Assembly: GCA_034620365.1 (NCBI GenBank)
Contig: JAQGEQ010000191.1
Location: 62,001-126,000 of the forward strand
Reading direction: 5' to 3'
Length of the DNA: 64,000 bases
From: Pegea sp. RAD2-039
Lineage: Eukaryota > Chordata > Thaliacea > Salpida > Salpidae
Shown piece by piece: positions 22,701-36,700 of this stretch (positions are counted from its first letter, which is position 1; each line of letters begins with the position of its first letter). A program made the position numbers and the translations under genes. The notes beneath the pieces are model-generated. The model had not been told where the DNA came from, searched no databases, and saw only the letters and a list, made by a program, of their open reading frames with translations.

Positions 22701-23073
22701 GCCATTTTTAAAATAAACATTTGTAAGCTTTGTAAGTAGCTTTCATGAAAAATATGGAGAAAGTGATTTTTAATACTTGACAAGCAAATTTTAGAGTTTT
22801 ATTAAAGCCAAAAGATAAAACACCATTTAGAACTTTCATTCTTCAAAATGTTGTAAAGTAATCAATTTTTTAACTTTTTGTTTAAAAGTTTTTAAATTGT
22901 CAGCATAAGCTTTGAGTTAATGTAAAACTAATTACATATATCACTGATTTATTGCAATATATCATTTATAAATACACAAATATATCTAAATTTTGGGTAT
23001 ATTTTTTGTGAAATTCTGTTTTTTCGACTATTTTCTTTTTTTAAAGCTTAAAACAAACAAGATAAGGCCTTAA
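19756..23073. other. AT-rich intergenic DNA
   Basis: No supportable exon. A compact inverted repeat at 20511-20530 (AAAAAGGTT, CC, AACCTTTTT) is the only local structure noted. Confidence 0.5.
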
Positions 23074-23247
23074 GATGAGTTTTATAAGCGACCCTTAATC
23101 ATTGGTAAAATAGTACAACAATTATATCTAGTTAAAGAAAAGTGTGAAAAATTAGCAGTTTGGGAAGCTGCATTTGTTCTAATTAGTAGTTTGGTGGATA
23201 TACTTAAAACTGTTTTCAGTGATCAGTTTCATTACTCAACTTCCTAA
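23074..23247 (+). other. orphan open frame of 57 codons, protein-like
   Basis: Open between TAA and TAA with no early ATG. The middle reads KEKCEKLAVWEAAFVL and then ISSLVDILKT, amphipathic and low in Asn and Phe, unlike translated noise in this window. Its end runs into an acceptor-like tract (tgttttcag). It may be an exon or a decayed element; I do not recognise it. Confidence 0.22.
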
Positions 23248-23678
23248 AAACTATCCTGTATCAAATTGTTTAATAAATGTTTGATAATCATAAAAAAAAT
23301 GTAGCTTCAAAAGAAACTTTCTGTTTACCAAAAGTAATTTTGAATAAATTTATTCTCATTAACTTTCATGACAAACTTACAGACAAGTTTGATTCTTTGT
23401 AAGAAAATATTAAACATATTTTCAAATACAAATCCTCATCCACAAATCAGTAAATCTAAAACTTCTGCAAAATACAAAAAAAGTTTTTAAGATAATATCA
23501 GATAAAGAATATATTATAGATTTATGAACAATAACTAAATGAATTATTATTTTATAAATTAATTTTTTTATAGCTTGATTAAACTATTTTCATCAAAATA
23601 TTTGTAAATCATAATTATAAACTGTTAGAAATAATAATAATACATTTTATAAAAATTATTACTTGTGGTTTTATTTAG

Positions 23679-23870
23679 TTTTTAGAAGATAAAAAAACCC
23701 ACTTGCTTCGACTCACGGACCTACAAAAATACAGCAAAGAAAATAAAGATCGCTTTAATATTAGTAACTACAAACCAAGAAGAAATAGCAAAATTGTTTT
23801 GGTAGTTGGAGTTGGCTGGGGCAAGATGCATAGGTCGTGGATAACATTAAAAGTACAATTATTTGGATGA
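23679..23870 (+). other. orphan open frame of 63 codons, protein-like
   Basis: A locally GC-richer block. The frame is open from a TAG at 23676 to TGA at 23868 and includes HLLRLTDLQKYSKENKDRF and NSKIVLVVGVGWGKM. A pyrimidine-rich tract ending in TAG lies just upstream and could act as an acceptor. It shares its strand with the open frame 430 bp upstream, so both may be exons or remnants of one unrecognised gene. Confidence 0.28.
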
Positions 23871-26125
23871 AGGATTGAACATTTTCAAATTCAGTTAATC
23901 AGCAAAACTAAGAGTTGTTTGAAGTCAACTTAGCTAGAAATCTTTACTTTTATACTTAATGATCAATGACACGTTATTGATTTAACAAATTTGATCAATA
24001 AAATGATTCTTAAACTTTTTCAAATAACTTTTATAGTTTGTAAATAATAAAAATAATAATAATAGGGTATTGACTTAAACTTTATTAAAAAGTTAACTTT
24101 AATTATAATTATATCTTGATCTATAAACTATTTTGTATAAGTATAACTAGCTTTAGTTGTAATTAAAACAATAATTTTGAAAATATTTAATAAAAATTGT
24201 AAAAAATAGAATGCCATAAACTATAAATTATTAGTAAAAAACAAATAATATTTAGGATTAATTCAATTTTAATCAAAAATCCTTTTCTTAAAACCATTTT
24301 ATACGAACTGTATAAAATCTATTTTAATTTTAACAATGATTTAGTTACTGTTAAATGTTCGAAAGTTTGTTAAAAAATAAAGGCTTATTTAACGATGAAA
24401 TTAAGAATAGAAAATATTTTGGTAGAAAAATAATTAAACTTTTTGTAACTTATCAAATAGAGTTCAATCCAAATAGACTTTATTAGAGTAATTTTTACGT
24501 CAGTCTTTTTCAATATTATTCTATTTTTTCTAGTGTCAGCAATATAGGAAGTAATTATCTATATTATTGTTTTATCTTTGCTGCTATACTTTTAAAGGTA
24601 AGAAACTTAAAAAATATGTCTAATAGTTGCAGAGACCTTAGCACAGATTAAAGATTTGACAAAAATTATATCAACTTTGAAAGTTTTGTTGTTTGTATTT
24701 TTATAAAATACTAAATATAGATTCTATCAGTAGATTATGTAAACTTTTCTTACAGTGTTTTTTTTGTGAAAATTTTTCGAATTCTTTAAATTTATTTAAT
24801 CAACCAAAGTTTTAATTAGCTTGTGAAACTTGATTATATGGTTTATTATTGACATTTAGTTAATAATTTTTTTGACTCTTCAATTATTACTAAAATATTG
24901 CAACAGCTTAGAAATTGTAATAACTAAGATTTTGACAATAAGAACATTTGTAAATATCTCAATAACTATATTACCATTTTATAAGAGTAAATTTTGTTCT
25001 TACTTTGTTCTAATTTTAAGAAGTATGTCTCAACCTTTTCTGTAATTTTGTAAATTCAAGTTAGCTTTCTCATGTGAGTAATTTGATGAATTAGACATTC
25101 AATTGATCCGTTTTACTAATTTTAACTTTTCACATTTACACTTGAAATAACTAGCTCATTTGTTTGAAGGGAGACTGTAGTAAAAATGTTTTTTATGTTT
25201 TTCATGGTTTAGTTTTTGTGTCATTAGAAATTAAAAAGGCATTTACTATAATTGTAACAAAAAGAAATAATTAAATTTTTAGAAAATTGAAGCAAGTGTT
25301 TATAATAGTTTTTTACTTTATTTTAATACTTTGAAGCTTATTAGTTATCTATTTTAAAAATTATAATTTATAAAAAGTAAAGTATTATAAACTAATAATT
25401 ATGATGAAAAAGTTCTTTTTTCATCATCAAGTCTCTAAACGATTCTTCAGCGCTCAAGGAAACCAAAATAACTTTATTGCTTTAAACAAGTTGAAACGTT
25501 AAAGTTATCTAATTGAAATAACATTTTGCTGAAAGTGATTCAAATAGTTTAAGTTTAAAACTTTTAAATGTTTTTTCTTATCGAGAAGTTGTGCTGTCTT
25601 AGTTAACTGTAAATATGTTGTTATGAACTTATTTACAAATTGTTTATAATTATTTCGAGAAATAATTTTATAAAATATTGAGTTTGATTTTTAATAGAAA
25701 TCTGTTTAAAAAATTTAGCAACAGAATTGTAAAAAAAATTGTGTGAATAAGATATTTGTAAAACTATGAAAATGTCATAATCATTGTAAAAGTAAATTTT
25801 ATGCAATATAGAACAGATTTTTAAAGTTTATTCGCATATTAAACGGCTATTAATATCTTTTAACATCCAACTCAAATTTAATTTGTGAACATAATTGAGA
25901 TATCGACTCTTTGAAATTTATGGAATAAATACCAATTGAAAAGAGAAAAAAAAAGTTTCGAAAAAATTTTTTCAAAGTTCGAAAAATGATAATCGAAAAC
26001 TTTCAAATTATTTGAATGATTTTCAAAAGAAATTTCTATAAAAATAGAATGAATGAAAACGTAACTTTTATCTTTTGTTAGTCGAAAATTTCAGGAATTA
26101 TTTTGTTGAGTTTTTTACAAGAAAT
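23871..26125. other. AT-rich intergenic DNA upstream of ANTXR
   Basis: No exon supported. The last few hundred bases should hold the ANTXR promoter and leader. No TATA or initiator can be told apart from the AT-rich background. Confidence 0.5.
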
Positions 26126-29100
26126 ATGAGATTTTTAATCTTCATCCTTTTTTTTATCTTTTCTGTATTTTCATCTGATGCAGAGACTTGTCAAGGAGCT
26201 TTTGATGTTCACTTTGTCCTCGACAAGTCAGTTTGTTTGTTTAGAATTACAAATAGCAATTAATGTTTTAACTAGATAACTGATTTTATTACTCTTTGTA
26301 AGTTATTGAACAAATAACAATTCTTTCTATGAAAGTTTAAATCTTTTAAACTTCTAAAGAACTTCTCATTTGTAATATTTATCCGTTAATAAAAGATTAT
26401 TTAAGAAAGATCAAATTGAGATTAAACTGATTTTAAGTTTGTTAAATTAAATAAAATTTATTCCAATTTAATCAGTTTGATTTAATCTTCGATACAAAAA
26501 CCAGATCCCGCAGTCTGGAAGTGAAGAGTGAAAATATGTTCAAAAAAGAGACTGTTCCGTTTATCGAAGGACTTTTAAGTTCTTTTACAAGTTCTTTGAT
26601 GAGAACTTCTTTTATAACCTTTGATAAGGAGGCTCATACTAAAATGCCACTCACCAGCAACAAGTAAGTTTTATTTTTTTCAGAATATATCGTCATGAAC
26701 TGAAATTCTGTTTGATTAGGTTGACCATCAGACGCAAGTTAGCTGAAATGAAAATGATAATTCCTTCTGGTAGAAGCAATTTAAACTATGGGTTAGAAAA
26801 AGTCTTGGAACAAATTATAAGATTTGGGAACAAGCGAGCTAGTGTTGTGATTATTTTAACCGATGGAATCGTTGTATCATCTTCATTTGCTCAAGTGAAT
26901 AAATATTAAAATAATTTTATAATTTTATAAAAAAGTAATTATTCGAGTTTAAAATAATTTAAATTTGACTAATTTTTGAACAAACTCTTTTTTGAGACGA
27001 AGTCGGAATTTACTGAACAATTTTTATTGAACTTTCACGAACAGGAAATATTGTTGTATAAATATAAACAAAATTATTCAAACATTTTCAATCACTTGTG
27101 GTTATTTATCTTCTTTGAAATTGATTTAGTATTCTCACAACAATTTCCTGGACTATTTTTTCCAAAATTAAACTTAATGAAAATTAAGTAAGCTTCTTCA
27201 ACTAAATTGTTAATATATCTTGACTAGGCAGAAAAGCTTCGAGCTTTGGGAGTTACAATCCTTGCAATAGGAGTTGCTCATGCGGATAACAACCAACTTC
27301 TTCATTTGGTTGGTGGGGACCAAAACTCGGTATTTTTGGTGAGAAGTTTTATAAATTGACAAAAGAAATTGTTCAAATGATTTCTGTGCAGGCAAAATCT
27401 TTTAATACTTTGAAGTTCTTGACCCAGAAAATCATTCGTTCTGCTTGCGTTGAAATTATTTCAGTTTCACCAAATCCTTTATGTGTAAAAGGTTTGTCAA
27501 TTTCAATTTATTCCCATTTTTTTATTTTGCAATTACTATTTCAGAAGGTCTTCCTTCAAAGTTTAAGGTTTGGGGAAAAGGTTTTAACAAAACTGGCCAT
27601 GTTCTGTGCAGTTTGAGATTTAATTCAACTGTAAAAGTTTGTAAGTGATTTCAGAAGAAATCAATAAAAAGAAATATTCTATTCAAATAATTGTATTATT
27701 ATTATAAAATACGAATTGAAATTATATATTTTTAAAGTGATTAAACCAATATATGTAAGTGATGAGTATTTGGTGTGTCCTGTTCCACATGATGATACAA
27801 TGCATGTTAAAAAAGATGAAAATGTAACGATACAAGTTTCATTGAACAACGGGCTCACATTTGTCACTAGTAACATCACAGTAACTATACAAGAGTGTGT
27901 AAGTTTCTGAAATTATTCAAATTAATTCAGAAAAAACAATCAGTTAAACTTTTTTTGTAGTACCTCAATTGTTGCTAATTTTATTAATATTTTTTAAACT
28001 TTTATTTCCTGAACTAACTTTTCAGTTTTCTTTTCCAGCATGATTACGGCCTAGCAGTTTTATACACTGTAATTCCATTGGCTCTGTTTTTAATTTGGTG
28101 GTTTTGGAAAGTATTATGCTGCTGTTATCTAGTAAGTAAAACAAATTAAAGAATTCTAACTATTGATGATAGATAATTCCATAAATACTTCACAAAATAT
28201 TTAACTGATTTTAAAATCTAGAAAAAACCTGAACCTCTTCAACCAGAAGAACCTTCAATTCCCGAAGCACCAAAACCAGTTAGTTAGATTTTAAGTTAAT
28301 TTTTTAAGTGAAAAATTCACTAAATCATCTTCTAGTTGCCAGTTGGAAAGAAGCAATGGCCAACAGTGGACTGTTCTATGTATGGTGGTCGTGGAATCGG
28401 TGGTATTGCTCCTTTAAAAGTAAAACTATACAAAATAGATAATCTTCTTACTGATTGGACGATATTTTGAAGGTAAATTGGGGCGATAAAGGTTGTACTG
28501 AAGCTGGCATTCTCCTTGAAAGAGCAAAGGGTGCAAAAGAAGTTGGATTTGTAGAAAGAGAAGTTTTAGTTGATGAAGAAGATGATGAAATTTACGAAAA
28601 AATAATTGAGCAAAATTCTTGTTGTGAAAAACTTAAAGTTAGTTGAAAAATAATCTAAAATTTTTCTCAATAAATTTAATTAGATAAATTTGAAGCAGAA
28701 AATTTATTCGTCAAATTAATTATGTTTAAATAATTTCTGGAAAAAATAATAAAATAATAAACTGTTTTGTTTACATTCTTAAGTAATCAAATTTTTACAT
28801 CATAAATACTTTTAGATCCAACAATTTTATTGACATTTGCCCAACTTCTGCTAATTGAGAAATCATTTATCAGTTAATTTTCCTTCTTTTGTCCGCAGAG
28901 ATCTCTTTTACGGGCATTTCATAGACTAAGAGATTTTTACAAGCGAATCTCAATAAGAAGACCAGATCAAAAAGATTTAGTAAGTATCATTAGTGTTTGA
29001 AATGTACAGCTCTATCAACTAAACAGCTTAAATCAATAAATTCAACTTCTTGAATCTATTTTTATGGCATAAATTGCTTAGAAGTCAATGTACGGATGCA

Positions 29101-29306
29101 ATAGTAATAAATAAATTATGTATTGGTTTTATAAATCTTTGAATCGATTTGTTTAATTTGTTAAAATAACTTGAGATAACTATACAATTTCTGCAATAAT
29201 ATTTGCTGGATTAATTGAAAATTATCTGAAGTATTATACTATATAAAAATTATCTTAAGCTATTTGATCTTTTCAGAGATCTTGCTCTTGTTGGAAAACC
29301 TTGTGA
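26126..29306 (+). CDS. ANTXR: anthrax toxin receptor homologue (TEM8/CMG2-type von Willebrand A membrane receptor)
   Basis: Thirteen exons: 26126-26226, 26505-26663, 26720-26894, 27228-27338, 27392-27491, 27545-27640, 27738-27898, 28039-28131, 28222-28278, 28336-28419, 28473-28637, 28899-28979 and 29277-29306, giving 470 aa. ANTXR proteins are type I cell-surface receptors that bind extracellular matrix ligands such as collagens. Seen here: a signal peptide (1-20); a vWA domain (about 22-205) with metal-site residues DKSRS at 33-37, Ser106 where mammals have Thr, and LTDG with Asp135; the ANTXR Ig-like domain (about 206-300) with CSLRFNS and LVCPVP; a membrane segment (about 305-327) followed by CCC, a likely acylation site; and the conserved cytosolic block [17 protein letters not shown] plus [12 protein letters not shown]. 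The family tail motif near [14 protein letters not shown] is present. Length is close to human ANTXR2. The Pro-rich tail of ANTXR1 is absent. It is convergent with TSPEAR. Confidence 0.93.
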
Positions 29307-30705
29307 TGAACTGAACTTCATCAACTTATTTGCTTATCCGTGAGTTACTTTAGTGACTGATTAAAAGTATTTTAACGACAAAAATCGTATTTTCACAGTT
29401 TTCAATGAGAAAAATTTCAACTTATATCAACTATTTTGTTCATTAGTTATGTATGAAAGTTGTAATTTTTCTGTAATAGATCAACTTTTAAGTGTTCATG
29501 TAAAATGTTTTAACTCTAAATAGTTATCAGAGCTGATTTGTGGTAATTAAAGGTTTGTTTTTTTAACTGTTTTAAATAAATAACAAAAAGTCCTTTGAAA
29601 GTTTGCTTCTGTATTTTTTACAAGAAGCAAATATTTTGTTTTAATTAAATTATCTGATAGTTTCAGCATTTAAATAAATATTTAAATAATTATTTGAAAT
29701 AGTTTTGTGTTAATTTCACCAACTTTTTCGCCAGGAGTTGTTTTTGTTATTACTTTTGTTTTCGTTTTCAGTTGTATAATTATTGGATTGACTTGAAACG
29801 TTAAAGCATTTTCGTTTTAGTTTTTTCGTTTGTTTTTTATTATCCTTTTGATATTTTTTTTCAAATAATGCAACCAAATTTTCAAACGATTTAGCAAAAA
29901 ATCATTTTTAAACTTTTTTGAGCCAAAAAACCACTATAAGTTCGTGGACTAAGGCATGTGGTGCGATTTGTGGTAAAACTTTGAAATATTTGAAGTGTGA
30001 CTTAAATTAAACGAGTGACAATTGAATTATTCTAAACCACAAAATTGCTTTTTGTTTTTCAATTTGTTATATATTTCACCCTAAGTAAAAATCGATTGAT
30101 ATTTGTGTAATAAAATTATTTTAAATTATCCAAAAGAACTTTTTTATTCTAACTTTTAATTACAGTTTTATATTTACAAATTAATGTTTTAATTAGTTCA
30201 AAGTGTATTTGAAACTCGATAAAAATCCAATTTTGTTGATGTGTTTATAAAAACTAGAAATAAACAAATAGAATTCAAACAATAAAAAAAAACCGATTAA
30301 AAATCGAAAATTTAAAAAAGTTTTGAAAATATTTTTTTAAAGCAGATATCAAACTTTAAGATAAAATTTTATCTATAGATTTTTTTCTGTTTTAAAATAC
30401 AAACTTTAAAACACTCTGTGTTCAGCGAGATAAAAAGGTTTTTTTGATTTGAAAGATTTAATTGGAGTTGGATTTTGACCAAAGAATTTAAGAAAGCTTT
30501 TCTTCTTAACTTAGTTAATAGTTTGACGTCAAAAATCAGTTTATTTTTAAAATTAGTTTCAGTGAAAATTTTCAGGAATCCATGGAGCTTATTTTCTATT
30601 ATGTGAATTCACTTGAAGTAAAATTACAAAAGCTTCAAATGGAACGTAAACATTTACTAAGAGGTTTTTTTACTATCAGGTCAGCATAAGTTTAAAAAAT
30701 ATTTT
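29307..30705. other. convergent 3' flank between ANTXR and TSPEAR
   Basis: No coding exon. AATAAA at 29575-29580, followed by a T-rich tract, can end the ANTXR transcript. TTTATT at 30540-30545 gives a minus-strand AATAAA about 160 nt past the TSPEAR stop. A perfect TGACGTCA lies at 30524-30531. The middle is A/T-rich filler. Confidence 0.5.
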
Positions 30706-33700
30706 TTAGAATGTTATTAATCGAAAAATTTTGCTTTTTTTTGAGCTAGAGCTAACACTAGCAGACACAAGAAAGTGTTTTCCATCAGTAACTGTAAACT
30801 TTTCCCAATCTGAAGACGGAGGAGTTTTAACCCAATGAACAGGAACAAAACCTTCTACTCCTTGCCATCTAGAAGAAAAGATAAAATAGATCAAAACCTT
30901 AATAACATTCGAATCAATAGCTAAAAAACCTGTAGATTATATTTTCTAATTCTTTTTTCTTGTCAGATAAACCAGCAGCAACAATAAAAGAATCTCTCCC
31001 TAAAAAGAAGAACTCTAAATCGAAAGCACTGCAAATAAATTTCAATTCAAAATCAATAAATGTTCCGTTACACAAACTGATATTTCTTTTTACCTGTAGG
31101 TAGGAATCTTTTGAAATTCTACAAACATTTCTAACAAATCATCATAACAATAAATTTGTGAATCAACTGAAAAAGTGTCACTATATTCACTTTTATCATA
31201 AGAATTAGCTACAGATAAAAAATGTTTTCCAGAAATGTTGAAATATTCAAAATCACTGGCACCGGCTGTCTAAAATGTTCAATAAAATGAATTAAAAAAG
31301 AAAGTTTCAATATATTTTTTGCTATACATTATAAAATTTCAGATTGTTTATAAAGTTATTGAGTCATCAAAACTAAACTCAAAATTTAAGATTTAATGTA
31401 ACAAGCAAACTTGGTAGACTGGAATAATTAATTTGTAATTTTACTTTACTTCGATATATTGATTAGGTTCAAATCCAGATTTCGTCCACTTGTAAATGAC
31501 ACTGTGAACTCGAGTTGAAACTCCTTGAAAATGGTTTGCAATTGCTAAAAAGTGATTTGAATCGATAATAAAGTGCTCTGCGTCATAAGCTTGCATCGTG
31601 TGCAGAGTCTGTAGATAGAAAATAAAATTTGATGACGTTACGTTATTCAACAAGTGAAAAATGTGAAAATAATATTTAAAAATAGATTTTCTGTAAATTA
31701 TAATTTTAATTCGATTCTAAATTTCCAGCAAATCTTGTTTTGAAGTAAAAGAGACAAACTTGATAACGTTTAAAACATCTCTCATCAGTTTTCCAAATAT
31801 AAATGCAGCTCGTATCTTTGTAATTTTCTCCTGAGTAATAATTTCATATCTAAATTAAACTTTTTCCACAAAATATTACTTTTGATTCACTAATAGTTCA
31901 TATTCAGCAAGTAATTTGATAATTAGGTAATTAACTTATGAGTTAAAAAAACTAATTAAAAGCTGGATTAAAAAATTAAGTAATGAATTAGATTAAGTGA
32001 GATAAAATAGCATGGTGCCAGAAAAACACGAAGTAGAAAAAAAAAACAACTTTACAGAGTTAATGTTTCATTTATTTCAAAAGTACTTTGAAACAACTAA
32101 CTTGGGTCGTTATTAGATGTTATGATAAAAGTGTTTTTATTGATTTTAAAACTTTTAATGAATCTTGCATGTAGTGTTGAAATGTACTGGTGAGGAATAA
32201 ATTTTCTTAGATCACAAACCCAGCGGTATACTACACTCAAAACTTTCTTCTCTTTTACAGTTCCATAATTTGCAAAAGCCAAAAAGGACTGAAATTATTT
32301 GATTAGTCAAAAAATAAACAATCCAAATGGAAATCATATTTTAATAAATCTTTTAATGAATATCTTTAATCCAAAATTTATTTTAAATTTCATCAAGATA
32401 TTATAAAGTTCCTTATTTTTATTATAAATATCAGAACAATTATATTTATATATTACTCTTTAATATGATATTCTATTATATATAAAGTTGATTAAAATAT
32501 TCAAATAGGAAACATTAAACCAAACAAATGTTTTTTTTCAATAACTTAAATTTATTAATAACTAAAACCTCATTATTAATTGTGAAAAATTCACAATCAT
32601 GTGCGTTTGAAGTAATTATATCTTGATAAAATGAAAACCCGTTTCCATTCCATTTATAAATAGCGGAATTCATATTACGGCTTCTCCCTTGATTAGCGGT
32701 TGCAAGATATGTCCCTTCGTCGGTGATATTAAAAACTTCAATATTTAGCGACTTGCTGGTTGTTGAAAACTCATTGAATTCCGAAACGTAATCAAGGCGT
32801 TCATATTCTTTGAGATATTAAAAGAGGGTTAATGATTCCGTGAGACTTTTTACAAATTAAATAAGTAAATAAAATTAATTTAAATGGAAAATTTTATAAG
32901 ATTAGTTTTAAATATAATATAAACTTTGCTAATTGTTTGATTTTTAAGAAAAAACAACAACATTTTAATCAAACTAATTTCAACTTATTTATTTGTTATG
33001 AATAATTAAGTTTGAATTAAATCAATTAAATTTGAACTAATTTTTTACCATGTTTTCTTCCTTGCCAGTCAGATTTGACACATTTTTGTAGAAGATTTTT
33101 GTAAGGTAAATCAAAATCTTGATAACAAGCCTGATCAGTTAACATTTCATCACTAAGCATAAAATCATCTAAAATAAAAATTGTTTTTAACTTTTGTTGA
33201 AATTTATTTAGACCTTTCGGTTAATTTACCTGAATTTTGATAAGATGAAGCTAAAAGACTCTTTGGTATGTAACTATTCTTGTTCGTTTGGCAAGCTATT
33301 GCTGTGGCACTTCCTCTTATTATTACTAGTTGCCTAATTAAGCCCTTTGAACAAAACAATCATTTGTAAAATCAAACAGCTGATTTAGAAAGCATCAAGT
33401 TTATTTACAATTGAATTTTTAATTATGTAAAACTTTTGTTTTATATATAACATCCCTATATAATTTTACGCCTAATTTAAGGTTTATCAAGTAAAAACAG
33501 TTTTATAAAAACTATATTTTGCTTATAAACCACTTCTAAGTTATCTTGTCCACCTTAAATTCATTTCAACTTTCTTGAAGCCTTACAGTAATGTTTTAAA
33601 AAAAAAATAAAACAACGAAAATAACTAACTGTAAATCGATTGCCTTTTCGTTTTCTGCTTCCCACATAAAACTTGCTGTTAGTGACGTTTATCTTGTTGG

Positions 33701-36700
33701 AAATTTCCGATTTTAATTCACTAAAAATAATATTTTTGAGGGGCATTATTTGATATAAAATATTTTGTGTCTCTTTTTATCTAACATCAAAGAAGAAAAA
33801 GTCAATTTCAATGTAAAAATCTACAGTGTGACTAATCGAGCGCTTGTCTTTCGTAACATAAACAAGATCATAAGGAAATAAAACCTATAAGACATGAAAT
33901 AATTAATTTTCTAATAAAAATCTTCTGTTAAAAAATACTTTAAATTGTAAATACAATCAAAATTGTTTTTATGCAAAGTCATTAATTAACAATTGGTGAT
34001 TATTTCAGTTTTTACAACTTAAAAACAACTTTACTTACATCTTACTTGTACAGCCGCAATCTATTATCAAAGCTGCATAGTTTCCAGCAATTGAAAGCGA
34101 AAAGCTATGCCAGTTTCCATCACTTAATCGTTTGTCTTGAAAACTAAAAGAGACACTATTTCTTGCTTGCTGAGAAATTCTTTCAAAGTAAATTCGACTG
34201 CGTCGAAGTCGTAGACTCATCAGTACGTAGCGTCGGTCCTGAATAAGGACATTTGACCTTATACAAGTTACCTCAACTCATTTTGTTCATTTTTCATACA
34301 AAATTTCGTGTCACCTGGCCCAGTGAATAACCAACAAATTATTTTGGAATTGCAAAAGTTAAAACATTTAGCAATTTTTTTTCTCATTTTGATGGCTCAA
34401 TTTTAATTTTAATTAAAACTTAAATCGCTATTCTGTCAAAAAACATCGCTATTATTCAAACCTACAACTTGAATCTTAATCTTTCGAATTGATGCAAAAG
34501 CAATGAGAGAAATAAGCTTGTTGTTTAAAAGTGTCAAAAGAAAACAAAAACATCTTTGTAATTTACATCTTACAAAGATTTCTTTTCAAACGATTGTTGA
34601 AAACAAAAGATGTTTGAATTTTACTTTGGTTCTAATTAGATATTTTCAAAGAAATGATAAGATCTAAATTTATGTTTATGATAATAATTATAATTAACAT
34701 GGAAAATAATTTTTTAATAACTTACTGATGACATCAAGGAAAAGAGATATTCATTTTCACTGTGAAAGTTATCTTGATTGAGACTAAATAAAATAGAAAA
34801 TTCAGAGGGAAAAAATACACAATTTTCAAAGACTTCATTTGCTTCAATTGATATTGAGGCATCTGATATAAATCTGTTCATCATAAATATAGTTAAAAGA
34901 TTCGAATAAATACATTGTGTTACAAACTAGTTTTTAGGATTTATTTCTAATACTGAAACTACTAAAAGTTTTTAAATTAATTTTTGTTAACTAGAGATTA
35001 TTTTGTTAAGTTCCTGCTGATTATAAAGATTAATAAAAGATTTTAAAATTGAAAATGAAAGTTACAAAAAATCAAAGTCTTGTTTTAAAGAGAAAACTAA
35101 TAAAGTTCAAATAACATTTTGTTTGAGTTAAAAACAACAAAAACTGGTTTATAGATGAAAGAGATTTGTGGAATCTGTAACAAGATTATCTTTAAACACC
35201 GTTTCAAAATGTTTTGTTAAAAAAATAATTTCTAAGAAAAACAAAAAAATGTACAGCAAAAAGCATCTAAAGAAGTAATTTAACTTATCAGTTGGTTTCA
35301 TTTTGCAAATACTCAGTAAAAATCAATAACTTTAAAAGAATATTAGTAATTAACACTTTGTCAAAATTCTAGCTTCAAATCTTCTTTAACACAAATTTTT
35401 AGATTTTCGCATAATAGAAGTAATTTTTACTGTCAATCTTATAGACAGCAGCAACGGAAGTATGATAAGATCAGGTAATAGTTATTTGGTATTTCAATAA
35501 GCTTTTCGTACAATTTGATCGAGTTTTTTAAATAATGTTTAAGCAGATCACACTGAATAGTAAATCCTATATCTATTCTACAATTAAGCTGTAAACATTT
35601 TAGTTTACTTGATAAGATATCAACTTAATTTTCAAATATGCTCTAAGTGTTGAGTGATTTAACTAAATACTCTTTTATCGCTTCATTAACAGAACTTTTA
35701 TAAATGATCTGAGACGTGTTACCTGTATCCACGTTTATCAGCTTTTTGCTGGATTTCGATCGATCTAAACATCGCTCCAGGAAGTTGTAAAGCTGATCCC
35801 AGTAAATCCACAGATGAAGCTCCTGAACAGAAAATTATTTCCTTAGTAGAATTTATTAAATTAATAAAAATACAAAACGTGTTCAGTGAGACTTTGGGTC
35901 AAAATTAGAAAATATATTTTCAATTCTAAAAAGGTTGATAAAAATTTCAGTTTAAGGAAACTGAAAAACGTTCAAACTGTTCACTGAGGTTGATCACGTG
36001 ACTAAGATGTTGATGAGAAGAAAAGTAAATATTAAAAAGCTCGCTTGCAATCGTTCGTATCATAATCTGGTTTATTACAACCTGACTATCTAGTAGAAGT
36101 GACATCTGTTAGTTCTAAGCGCTTCAAGTTTTCCTCGATCGTTCTTTCAAGTGTGACGTCATAGTAGTGTGAAGAAAACATGATGACGATGATGTAAATA
36201 GGATTACTCGTGTCAAAAATGAGGTCTTTCAGGAGCTGGATTTTTAAGCAAAGTTTTAGGAAATAATAGTTTCGTCTCAGACTTCATCAGACAACAAATA
36301 ATCTGAAGTTTTTAGACAAGCTTGAACACTAGTTGGTTCTTAATATTCAAGATAATACTAAAAGTAAATAAAGAAATTTATGAAGTTGAAAATTAAATTG
36401 TGAGGAATTATGAAACGTTTGGTTTCCGTCTGTACATCTGTCAGCCTCAAAACATGTTTACTTCGTGACAAACGTTTAACTTTTCACTTCCGTCTTTCTC
36501 ATCGACAATTTTACACTTAATTCTTTGAAATTTAATTTAAAAATTTCAAAATTTACTCTTTCGTTCTATTGACATCTAAGAGACGGTTGCTTATATTTCA
36601 AATTTTCTTTTTTCAACTTCTTCTGCAGTTAGTATTTGAGACGTAGTCTAAATAGTCAGAAGTTTCGAAAAAACGGAACAGAAACAAAATTAACAATCAG

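Noticed and set aside
27210-27395. Minus-strand open frame across ANTXR exon 4
   Set aside because: Antisense of a confident exon.
28455-28646. Open frame start at 28455 taken as a separate small gene
   Set aside because: It is ANTXR exon 11 (28473-28637) read with intron sequence on both sides; the conserved block [12 protein letters not shown] identifies it.
31461-31478. tRNA B-box-like GGTTCAAATCC
   Set aside because: It falls in TSPEAR exon 11 coding sequence (GFEPN on the minus strand) and has no A-box partner or acceptor stem.
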